This document shows, one piece after another, positions 1 through 6,352 of a stretch of 6,352 nt of DNA; positions within the stretch are counted from its first letter, which is position 1; every line of letters begins with the position of its first letter. Location: NCBI GenBank assembly GCA_012513545.1, contig JAAZCB010000507.1, forward strand, positions 1 to 6,352, read 5' to 3'. The DNA comes from Clostridiaceae bacterium (GTDB lineage Bacteria; Bacillota_A; Clostridia; Acetivibrionales; Acetivibrionaceae). The notes beneath the pieces were generated by a model. That model made no database searches and was not told where the DNA came from. It saw only the letters and a list, made by a program, of their open reading frames with translations. A program made the position numbers and the translations under genes.

Positions 1-2
1 AA

Positions 3-68
3 CGTTTCATACACGTAACCGTTAGGCACAAGCGGAGGAGCGACCGTGCAACAATGAAAATTGAAACG
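3..68. repeat. Nested inverted repeat
   Basis: CGTTTCA at 3..9 is the reverse complement of TGAAACG at 62..68. Bases 5..10 (TTTCAT) can alternatively pair with 54..59 (ATGAAA). Inside lies a second arm pair: GTT-AG-GCAC (21..29) against GTGCAAC (46..52), 3+4 pairs with a two-base AG bulge. A bulged, imperfect stem of this type is reminiscent of folded recombination sites, but the arms are short and chance pairing cannot be excluded. Confidence 0.4.
21..27 (+). other. attC-core-like heptamer GTTAGGC
   Basis: GTTAGGC fits the integron R' core consensus GTTRRRY. A complete attC would have its complementary RYYYAAC half upstream, outside this window, so the site cannot be confirmed. The heptamer alone occurs often by chance; the call rests on its position in a G+C-richer, repeat-bearing flank. 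Confidence 0.22.
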
Positions 69-127
69 ATAAAAAGACAAAATAACATGATAGCCAACAC
101 ACAAAGCAAGAGTCTTCCAGCCCTTCC

Positions 128-145
128 CTCAACCGTCCCGTCGCT
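128..145 (+). repeat. Flanking direct repeat, left copy
   Basis: CTCAACCGTCCCGTCGCT matches the right-flank copy at 6273..6291 at 17 of 18 bases, with one substitution and one single-base insertion in the right copy. After a less similar stretch both copies continue with CACACTTG or GCACATTG. The two copies point in the same direction and enclose the whole gene. Confidence 0.6.
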
Positions 146-230
146 TCCACACACTTGCTTTCTTTGCCGACGCACATTCATAGGGGGCATTGATTTTAGA
201 ATTGTCTGATAAGAAAAAACAAATATTTTT

Positions 231-3200
231 ATGGAATCGGACAAAAAATTGTACCCTAATAGTAAAATGAAAAACAATATGGAAATAATATCTCAAAAGC
301 AAAGGGCAATAATTTTTTTATTTCTTCTACTTTTTTCATACAGTATTTATGGACAAAAATTAATTGAAAGCCGACAAACAAGTTATTACACCTACATTTA
401 CAAAATCACTAACAAGGAAGCTAAAAAGATTTATAAAAAAGACATTTGGAAAGTTGATACCACTTTTTTCCATACGTTAGTTGATTCCTTTCCAACAGAC
501 AGCCAATATTGCAATAAACTGCCTCAAGGACATTATTTGAAAACATTTGCTGAAAGAGAGAAACAAAGACTTTCAATAACAACTGTTCAGGATTTTGATG
601 TCTTTATTTTCAATAACAATACTGATTTATGTATCCAGGTATTTGACTTAAAAGGAAATCTTATTGACGATGCTGATGTTAGTGTTCGATTGAAAAAACT
701 TCGCTTCAATAAAAAAACACAGTCCTATCTTGATAGAAAATCTAATCAAAAAGGATTGTTACAAGTAACACATAATGGATTTGCAGCTTATTATGACCTT
801 TCCAGACAATATAACAATTCGTTTGTAAAGAGAGGAACTCGGAAAGTTGTTTATGGTACTCCAATAAAATATGTGTGGATGCCTGTGAACTTTGTAATAT
901 TCCTCCCAATAGACGGAGTGAAATCAATTGTTAAAGGGTGGCCACAAGGTACTATTTATAGAACCAAAAATTTCTTTGTTAGGTCCTTTAACAAAATTGC
1001 TTGTATGTTCGATGATTACTATTGCGATTATTACACAAATAACAAATTCAGTAATAAGCATACTGGTTACATGGTGTTCAACAAACCGAAGTACATGCCC
1101 GGTGATACGGTGAAATTTAAAGCCTATTTATTAACGAAAAAGGGAAATCCAATAGATAAAAATGTTCATGTTATTTTGCAAAACAGCAGAAAAGATATTG
1201 AATTAACCGAATTAGCTCCGTATAGAAGTGGGGGGTATAAATACGAATTCTATTTGCATGATTCTCTTCAGCTACAACTTGACCGGAATTATACAATTCG
1301 CCTAGAACTTAACGATAGAAAAGAATATATAAACGGTTCTTTTAAATATGAAGACTACGAATTATTAAAGAATCAACTTTCATTGAAAGTTGATAAAAAG
1401 GAACATTTTCGAAATAAAAAAATTACTCTTTATGCAAAAGGTACAGATGAAAATGATTTGAACCTTATGGATGCAAGGATTGAAGTATTATTGACTCCAA
1501 AATCTATAAATAAATATTTTGAGAACCATGTGTTCATTCCTGATACTTTACTCTTCCAAAAAAAGAAGCTTAATCCGACCGATGAAACCGAGATAGTATT
1601 GTCAGATTCAACGTTTCCTAAAGCAAACTTCGGATATACGATAACTGTTAGGTTACTAACTTCTGACAATGAATCTATTTCCGAAAGTGAAGAGATTTCA
1701 TACTTCTACGAATCAGAAAAATTCGATATTGAAGTAAAAACTGATTCCATCCATTTTGAATATTTAAAAAATGGCGAAAAAGAATCAACACAGGTAACTA
1801 TAAATTCACAAGATAATTTTGGAAATAAAACTCCAGTTTATAATGGGATTACACCCTGTAGCATCGAATTAAACCCTTACTTTTCTTCTTATACAATTCA
1901 AACAAATTCGATTTCAGAAACCATAAATATTTCAGAAGAATCATCTTTAATTCAATGCTTTTCAGAAAGAACATCAGATTCAGTTTATATTGTTGTTAAT
2001 AATCCTCGTAAAATTCCATTTATCTACAATATCTACAAAAAGAATAGCCAACAAGCATCTGACTACACCGATTCTTTGGATATTCATAAAAAATTATCTT
2101 CCAAGCAAAATTATTTTGTGTCAATTCGATATTTATGGGGCGGTCAAGTAAAGGAAGAAAATTTCAGAATACCTTTAATCGACAAAAAGCTTAATATTTC
2201 CGTTACTCAACCAAAAATTGTATACCCCGGACAAAAATCAAGAATTGACATTCTGGTTACAGATACCGAAGGAAAGCCAGTTGAAGGAGTTGATTTAACC
2301 GCATTTTCATTAACAAAGAAGTTTGATTATACTGCTCCTGAACTGCCATATCTGGGGAAATCAAAGAAAAACAAAAGCGTCATAAATAATTTCAATTTTA
2401 AAGACTTCAATCTAAATACCCATTCAGGTTTGCAGTTAGACTATGATGCATGGAAAATTCTGGCAGGTATTGATTCTATTGAATATTATAGATTTATTTA
2501 TCCGAAAAATTCCATCTATAGTTTTGAATATAATACAATTGATTCAATAACACAGTTTGCTCCTTTTTTTATTTCAGATGGTGCAATTCAACCAGTTCAC
2601 GTTATTTATGTGGATAATAAGCCAGTTTATTTTAGTTGGTCTACAAATACCCGTCCCTATTCATTTAATATTGATAGTGGCTATCATCAAATAAAACTCA
2701 GGACTACTTTTAGAGAAATTACAATTGACAGTTTGCATTTTGAAGAAGGTAAAAAGTTAATTCTTAGCTTAGAGCAGGATGCAAAAAATGCTAATATCAA
2801 AATAAATAAGGTTGAAGCAAAACTAAGTGATTTTGAAAAACGACTTCTTTATAAATATATCGTTCCTTATAGGAATAATTTCGGAGAACAATATGCTTAT
2901 ATAGAACAAAACGAAAATATTCAATTACTTACTCCTGAATCAAAATATCAAAGAAATTACTATGCCGGGCCTCTGGTTGGTAATTTAACTTTTCAACTTG
3001 TAGACAGTTTTTCGACTACATTTAATCATGAACCGTTTTTTGAATATGAGTTTTTACCTGCACTATTAAAAATGCGTAGCATTGATTCTAAAAGATTTCC
3101 GGAATACTTATATAGCTATAAAGCAAATAATACTTTAACTGATGCTGTATTTACCAAAGTAGCAATTGAAAAACAATGGAAAGATTATTTGGATTCAAAA

Positions 3201-6200
3201 AGATATCTTACAGCTAGATACAGATATCCAAATTCTACGAGCCAGGGAGCTGGCAAACTATTAATTAATTTTAAAAGGAATGATGAACCTATTAAAGATA
3301 TTCCTTTGAATGTTTTGGTTTTCAGATATGATAATCATGAATTTCTGAGAGTTTATCCGGGCAATACTTCATTTATACATGAATTGCATAAAGGTTATCA
3401 CAAATTAATATTCTTTTATTCAGGAGCGAAATACCATATTGAAGATTCAATACTTATTCAACCGAACGGATTGAATTATTATGAATTTGAACAACCAGCT
3501 TCATTCAAGAAAGATACTTTTAGTTTGTACGTAAGCAATGTTATTGAAGAAATGCTTTTTAAACCAAATCCATATTATGAAAATGAGGAAAAAGAATTAA
3601 AACAGATTTATAATATGTATCAGCAACAGTTTAAATACACCGGTGTTGGTGACATTGTTGAAGGATACGTTTACGAAGAAGAATCTGGCGAACCTATACC
3701 GGGAGTTAATGTAATTATAAAGGGTACAACTTATGGTACTATTACAAACTTAGATGGTTATTATTCCATTAAAGTACCACCGGGTAATAATATATTAAAT
3801 TTCTCATTTATAGGTTATCTTTCAGAAGATAAGCCATTAGGGTATAGTGATATTCTAAATGTTAACCTAAGAGCGGATGTATGTAAACTTGAAGAAGTTG
3901 TTGTGGTCGGATATGGCGTTCAAAAGAAATCAATGTTAACAGGTTCAGTTTCTACAGTAACCACAAGCAGTCTTCTAGGTGGTATGCCAGGAGTAAGTGG
4001 AAATATTTCGGAGAGTTTGCAAGGGAGAGTTGCAGGTGTTTCTATTTCATCTAATAGTGGAGCTCCTGGGAGTGCCGTAGAAATAAGAATAAGAGGTGCT
4101 TCAACTATTGAATTTGATAAAACCCCTCTCTATATTATTAATGGAAATGTTTATACTGGCGATATTTCCAAGTTAGACCCTGCAATCATTCAAAATATTG
4201 AAATCTTAAAAGATGCAAGTGCCACAGCCATTTATGGTTCAAGAGGGGCAAATGGAGTTGTTATAATTGAAACGGAAGCAGGAGCTTTTAAAACTACTGA
4301 AGCTTCACTAAAAGGTGCTGAATATGATGAGACATTTTTAGAAGCAGCAAGCCAGTCAAGCTCTATTCGTAATAATTTTTCTGATTATGCATTTTGGCAA
4401 CCTAGCCTTATAACAAATAAAGAAGGGAAAACAGGATTTGATGTCATTTTTCCTGATGATGTTACCAGTTGGGAAACATTTTATCTTGCCATGAATGACA
4501 AACGCCAATCAGGACAATCAGATGGACTTATAAAATCTTATAAACCACTTATGGCTCAACTTGCAGTTCCCAGATTTTTGGTGAAAAGCGATACTTCTTA
4601 TGCAATTGGTAAAGTTCTAAACTACACTCCCGATTCAGTTAAAGTTGAAACAAAATTTGAAGTTGATGGAAAAGAATTGCTAAATACTTCAAGATTTTGT
4701 AATAACTCTTTAATTGATACGCTACCAATCTTTGCATCGACTGATTCTGTGATACTAAAGTATTTTCTTGAGACGAATGACAGTTATTTTGATGGTGAAC
4801 AAAGAAGTATTCCCGTTTTTCCAAAAGGACTTGAAGCAACTAAAGGTAATTTTTATGTGCTTGATAAAGACACAACTATTCAGTTGCAGTTTGATTCTAC
4901 ATTAGGCATAGTAAGTCTATATGCCCGGGCAGACATTCTTGATGTTATTGAAGATGAAATTAGTCACCTGATTAAATATAAATATTCATGTAATGAACAA
5001 ATTGCATCAAAATTGAAAGCTCTGCTGGCAGAAAAGAATATTGCATATTACAAGGGTGAAAAATTCAAAAATGATAATGAAATTGAAAAACTAATCAGGT
5101 TATTAAAGAAAAATCAAAAAGAAAATGGTTTATGGGGTTGGTGGAAGAATTCAGATGAAAGTTTGTGGATTAGTTTACACATATTAGAAGCCATTACACA
5201 TGCAGAACAACTTGGCTATAGAACCTCAATTAATAAAAATGAGATTACGGAATTACTGATATGGGAGTTAGAAAGTTCTCATGATTTCTATGAAAAAATA
5301 CGAATACTAAAAATTCTGAATCTTTTAGGGTCTCAAATAAATAACCTACCCTATATTACTGATTTGGAAAGAACAAAGAATATTTCATTAAATGGGCTAC
5401 TTAGTATAATTGAGTTGAAACAACTATGTGGAATTGATTACAATTTGGATACCCTGGATTATTATAAAAAAACAACTTTATTTGGAAACACTTACTATAC
5501 CGATGAAACTAAGGCGACTAACTTATTAAATAACGATATTCAAAATTCATTACTTGCATATAAAATAATTAAAGCCGATTCAACAACAGATAGTCAGGGA
5601 TTAACTAAGATGCAAAATTACTTTCTTGAAAACAGAAAAAATGGCTATTGGAGAAATACTTTTGAATCAGCCCAAATCATAGAAACAATATTGCCCGATT
5701 TATTAAAAGGTCAATCAGAATTAAGCAAACCTGAATTGTCATTAAAAGGAGATATTAACAGGACTATTTCTGAATTTCCTTTTGAAATGAATATAAATCC
5801 AAATCAAAAGATTGAATTATCAAAAACAAGAGACTTTCCGGTTTATTTCACATCCTACCAAAGATATTGGGATAATAATCCAACATTAAAAATGGAGGAC
5901 TTTGAAATTTCTACAAGTTTTGATAATAATCCAATAACCATTTTAACTGCTGGACATGAGACCAAACTAATCACAAAAGTGACTGTTAAAAAAGATGCTG
6001 AATATGTAATGATAAATATTCCAATTCCTGGAGGCTGTTCGTATGCTGATAAGAAGAATAATTTACGAAATGAATCACATAGAGAATATTTTAAGAATGA
6101 AACAACAATCTTCTGTGATTATTTACCTAAAGGCGAATATACTTTTGAGATTGAATTGATAACTAGGTATTCCGGGACATATACAATTAATCCTGCAAAG

Positions 6201-6266
6201 ATTGAGTTGATGTATTTCCCGACATTTAATGCAAACAATGAGATAAAAACGATTAAGATAAAATGA
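231..6266 (+). CDS. Exported alpha-2-macroglobulin family protein with embedded carboxypeptidase-regulatory and TonB plug domains
   Basis: This is probably a secreted or periplasmic macroglobulin, a family whose characterised members trap proteases through bait cleavage and a reactive thioester. Seen in the sequence: signal peptide ending near Gly41; MG1-like domain about 115-195; MG2 about 275-378 (KYMPGDTVKFKAYL at 287-300); MG3 to MG5-like about 380-650; BRD/MG6-like from about 656 (VYPGQ at 664-668); unassigned region about 700-1140; regulatory domain 1141-1215; TonB-box-like VVVVGYG 1223-1229; plug about 1245-1351; A2M domain from about 1379 (FWQP 1388-1391, then FPDDVTSW); thioester CNEQ 1587-1590; helical thioester domain to about 1825; MG10-like end about 1830-2011. 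There is no lipobox cysteine and no recognisable type IX sorting tail. The frame is open throughout and follows an in-frame TAA at 210..212. ATGs at 267 and 279 are plausible alternative starts; no Shine-Dalgarno sequence decides among them. No pbpC partner lies within the flanks shown. The family call is firm; substrate and function are inferred. Confidence 0.93.
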   Translation: MESDKKLYPNSKMKNNMEIISQKQRAIIFLFLLLFSYSIYGQKLIESRQTSYYTYIYKITNKEAKKIYKKDIWKVDTTFFHTLVDSFPTDSQYCNKLPQGHYLKTFAEREKQRLSITTVQDFDVFIFNNNTDLCIQVFDLKGNLIDDADVSVRLKKLRFNKKTQSYLDRKSNQKGLLQVTHNGFAAYYDLSRQYNNSFVKRGTRKVVYGTPIKYVWMPVNFVIFLPIDGVKSIVKGWPQGTIYRTKNFFVRSFNKIACMFDDYYCDYYTNNKFSNKHTGYMVFNKPKYMPGDTVKFKAYLLTKKGNPIDKNVHVILQNSRKDIELTELAPYRSGGYKYEFYLHDSLQLQLDRNYTIRLELNDRKEYINGSFKYEDYELLKNQLSLKVDKKEHFRNKKITLYAKGTDENDLNLMDARIEVLLTPKSINKYFENHVFIPDTLLFQKKKLNPTDETEIVLSDSTFPKANFGYTITVRLLTSDNESISESEEISYFYESEKFDIEVKTDSIHFEYLKNGEKESTQVTINSQDNFGNKTPVYNGITPCSIELNPYFSSYTIQTNSISETINISEESSLIQCFSERTSDSVYIVVNNPRKIPFIYNIYKKNSQQASDYTDSLDIHKKLSSKQNYFVSIRYLWGGQVKEENFRIPLIDKKLNISVTQPKIVYPGQKSRIDILVTDTEGKPVEGVDLTAFSLTKKFDYTAPELPYLGKSKKNKSVINNFNFKDFNLNTHSGLQLDYDAWKILAGIDSIEYYRFIYPKNSIYSFEYNTIDSITQFAPFFISDGAIQPVHVIYVDNKPVYFSWSTNTRPYSFNIDSGYHQIKLRTTFREITIDSLHFEEGKKLILSLEQDAKNANIKINKVEAKLSDFEKRLLYKYIVPYRNNFGEQYAYIEQNENIQLLTPESKYQRNYYAGPLVGNLTFQLVDSFSTTFNHEPFFEYEFLPALLKMRSIDSKRFPEYLYSYKANNTLTDAVFTKVAIEKQWKDYLDSKRYLTARYRYPNSTSQGAGKLLINFKRNDEPIKDIPLNVLVFRYDNHEFLRVYPGNTSFIHELHKGYHKLIFFYSGAKYHIEDSILIQPNGLNYYEFEQPASFKKDTFSLYVSNVIEEMLFKPNPYYENEEKELKQIYNMYQQQFKYTGVGDIVEGYVYEEESGEPIPGVNVIIKGTTYGTITNLDGYYSIKVPPGNNILNFSFIGYLSEDKPLGYSDILNVNLRADVCKLEEVVVVGYGVQKKSMLTGSVSTVTTSSLLGGMPGVSGNISESLQGRVAGVSISSNSGAPGSAVEIRIRGASTIEFDKTPLYIINGNVYTGDISKLDPAIIQNIEILKDASATAIYGSRGANGVVIIETEAGAFKTTEASLKGAEYDETFLEAASQSSSIRNNFSDYAFWQPSLITNKEGKTGFDVIFPDDVTSWETFYLAMNDKRQSGQSDGLIKSYKPLMAQLAVPRFLVKSDTSYAIGKVLNYTPDSVKVETKFEVDGKELLNTSRFCNNSLIDTLPIFASTDSVILKYFLETNDSYFDGEQRSIPVFPKGLEATKGNFYVLDKDTTIQLQFDSTLGIVSLYARADILDVIEDEISHLIKYKYSCNEQIASKLKALLAEKNIAYYKGEKFKNDNEIEKLIRLLKKNQKENGLWGWWKNSDESLWISLHILEAITHAEQLGYRTSINKNEITELLIWELESSHDFYEKIRILKILNLLGSQINNLPYITDLERTKNISLNGLLSIIELKQLCGIDYNLDTLDYYKKTTLFGNTYYTDETKATNLLNNDIQNSLLAYKIIKADSTTDSQGLTKMQNYFLENRKNGYWRNTFESAQIIETILPDLLKGQSELSKPELSLKGDINRTISEFPFEMNINPNQKIELSKTRDFPVYFTSYQRYWDNNPTLKMEDFEISTSFDNNPITILTAGHETKLITKVTVKKDAEYVMINIPIPGGCSYADKKNNLRNESHREYFKNETTIFCDYLPKGEYTFEIELITRYSGTYTINPAKIELMYFPTFNANNEIKTIKIK
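267..353 (+). other. Signal peptide coding segment (Sec, signal peptidase I type)
   Basis: Counting from Met13 or Met17, a lysine/arginine-containing n-region (QKQR) precedes a strongly hydrophobic core at about residues 26-39 (AIIFLFLLLF and following). The likely cleavage is after Gly41, in SIYG|QK, a style common in Bacteroidota exported proteins. No cysteine follows the core, so it does not look like a lipoprotein signal, unlike the E. coli periplasmic A2M. If translation began at 231 the n-region would be about 25 residues, rather long, which favours the ATG at 267 as the true start. Confidence 0.75.
1053..1364 (+). other. MG2 domain coding segment
   Basis: About residues 275-378. It opens with GYMVFNKPKYMPGDTV, the hallmark MG2 strand (consensus like Y-x-P-G-x-x-V-x-F-K), and closes with YEDYEL near 373-378, the usual exit strand before MG3. 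This is the best-defined of the N-terminal macroglobulin domains. Boundaries are approximate. Confidence 0.85.
3651..4283 (+). other. Embedded carboxypeptidase-regulatory-like plus TonB plug module
   Basis: Residues 1141-1215 (GYVYEEESGEPIPGVNV, then a GTTYGTITNLDGYYSI block) match the carboxypeptidase D regulatory-like fold at the N-terminus of SusC/RagA transporters. LEEVVVVGYG at 1220-1229 is the SusC signature and TonB-box-like stretch. The plug follows, with LQGRVAGVSISSNSGAPGS, then IRIRGAS, LYIINGNVY, IEILKDASATAIYGSRGANG and VVIIE, ending near 1351. The order matches the start of a SusC-type transporter, but no 600-700 residue beta-barrel follows; the chain goes straight into the A2M domain. 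The module is in frame with no sign of a broken junction, so it is an integral part of the protein. Confidence 0.9.
4365..4560 (+). other. A2M domain entry (family signature) coding segment
   Basis: Residues from about 1379 read IRNNFSDYAFWQPSL, then TNKEGKTGFDVIFPDDVTSW. This corresponds to the consensus start of the A2M domain in bacterial macroglobulins: R-x-x-F-x-x-x-A-x-W-x-P, a turn with a glycine, then a P-D-x-x-T-x-W strand. It confirms that the protein resumes a normal macroglobulin order straight after the plug module. The domain continues beyond this signature to about residue 1580. Confidence 0.88.
4983..5000 (+). other. Thioester motif (CxEQ) and start of thioester domain
   Basis: Residues 1585-1590 are YSCNEQ, followed by IASKLKALL. 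In thioester-containing macroglobulins and complement proteins the Cys and Gln of C-x-E-Q form the internal thioester (GCGEQ in eukaryotes). Both reactive residues, Cys1587 and Gln1590, are kept here, and the usual preceding glycine is serine. The following 240 residues are helical in character, with GLWGWW at 1633-1638 as in the alpha/alpha toroid of the thioester domain, supporting a functional site. Whether the bond forms is not shown by sequence. Confidence 0.82.
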
Positions 6267-6272
6267 TTGCAA

Positions 6273-6291
6273 CTCACACCGTCCCTTCGCT
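6273..6291 (+). repeat. Flanking direct repeat, right copy
   Basis: CTCACACCGTCCCTTCGCT begins seven bases after the stop codon and matches the left copy at 128..145 in the same orientation. Its closeness to the stop codon places the right repeated element almost against the end of the gene. Confidence 0.6.
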
Positions 6292-6301
6292 GCAAGGCAC
6301 A

Positions 6302-6345
6302 TTGGCAAAACGCACAAAGCCAACGCTTTAATCAAATTTTGCCAA
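6302..6345. repeat. Nine-base inverted repeat downstream of the gene
   Basis: TTGGCAAAA (6302..6310) is the exact reverse complement of TTTTGCCAA (6337..6345), with a 26-base interval. A competing shorter pairing exists between TTGGC (6302..6306) and GCCAA (6319..6323). No T-tract follows the second arm, so a standard intrinsic terminator is not supported. A weak TTGCA/TGCAA pair (6267..6271 and 6291..6295) lies between the stop codon and this repeat. Confidence 0.5.
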
Positions 6346-6352
6346 AGAGCCT

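Larger units (their letters stand above)
1..230. other. Left intergenic region, G+C-richer, repeat-bearing
   Basis: No credible gene is seen here. Positions 1-190 are about 47% G+C by count, changing to A/T-rich sequence in the last 30 bases before the start codon. It contains an inverted-repeat segment (1..70), a GTTAGGC heptamer (21..27) and one copy of a direct repeat shared with the right flank (128..145). The leader just before the ATG (AAGAAAAAAC, then T-rich) fits the Shine-Dalgarno-poor, A-rich style of Bacteroidota. A convincing Bacteroidota promoter (TTTG, about 20 bases, TAnnTTTG) was not found. Confidence 0.7.
6267..6352. other. Right intergenic region, G+C-richer
   Basis: 86 bases at about 48% G+C (41 of 86 counted), holding the right direct repeat and the TTGGCAAAA inverted repeat. 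I see no gene start, RNA gene or clear terminator. It is cut by the window edge. Confidence 0.65.

Noticed and set aside
197..204. TAGAATTG as a Bacteroidota -7 promoter element (TAnnTTTG)
   Set aside because: It has one mismatch, and no TTTG or TTG lies at the required distance of about 20 bases upstream.
742..927. Minus-strand open frame of 61 codons
   Set aside because: It lies entirely within the A2M gene in antisense, and its translation shows no domain, signal or convincing start context.
928..1113. Plus-strand open frame of 61 codons in another frame
   Set aside because: It overlaps the MG1-to-MG2 stretch of the real gene, with no independent start signal or recognisable product.
1430..1669. 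Minus-strand open frame of 79 codons
   Set aside because: It is an antisense shadow of the MG3 region with a low-complexity, serine/phenylalanine-rich translation and no family resemblance.
3870..4283. A TonB-dependent transporter gene fused or frameshifted onto an A2M gene
   Set aside because: The frame is continuous, the macroglobulin order resumes cleanly after the plug, and no barrel remnant is present, so this is an embedded domain and not a broken fusion.
4639..4839. Minus-strand open frame of 66 codons
   Set aside because: It is an antisense shadow inside the stretch between the A2M domain and the thioester.
6267..6295. Intrinsic terminator formed by TTGCA and TGCAA
   Set aside because: The stem is only five bases with a loop of about 19, and no T-tract follows.
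6123..6335. Minus-strand open frame of 70 codons running into the right flank
   Set aside because: Most of it is antisense to the MG10-like end of the gene; the non-overlapping part falls in repeat sequence and the translation resembles no protein I know.

Overview
The window holds one very long, intact protein-coding gene on the + strand (231..6266, 2011 codons) between two short non-coding flanks (1..230 and 6267..6352). Everything about the protein points to the Bacteroidota. It carries a SusC/RagA-type carboxypeptidase-regulatory domain, a TonB-box-like stretch and a plug domain. It also has a lineage-typical alpha-2-macroglobulin (A2M) C-terminus. Translation starts behind an A-rich leader with no Shine-Dalgarno sequence. 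No single species can be named from this window.

The product is a predicted exported macroglobulin. In order it has a signal peptide; an MG1-like domain; a clear MG2 domain; MG3 to MG5-like beta domains; a BRD/MG6-like segment; about 440 residues of poorly assignable sequence; a carboxypeptidase-regulatory plus TonB-plug module (about residues 1141-1351); the A2M domain; a thioester motif CNEQ (Cys1587 to Gln1590) opening an alpha-helical thioester domain; and a C-terminal MG10-like domain. The plug module sits just before the A2M domain, where other macroglobulins carry the bait region or anaphylatoxin insert. No outer-membrane beta-barrel follows the plug, so the protein is not itself a TonB-dependent transporter. 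The most attractive reading is a periplasmic or outer-membrane-facing protease trap that has borrowed a transporter plug. I recall similar domain mixtures in Bacteroidota, so the architecture may be known while its function is not.

The flanks differ from the gene. They are about 47-48% G+C, against 25% in one 60-base gene interval that I counted. They share an 18/19-base direct repeat (128..145 and 6273..6291) and hold several inverted repeats. A GTTAGGC heptamer at 21..27 fits the integron attC core consensus GTTRRRY. Together these raise the possibility that the gene lies between repeated intergenic elements, perhaps recombination sites, but neither full site is in the window. No neighbouring gene, RNA gene, CRISPR array or convincing terminator is visible.
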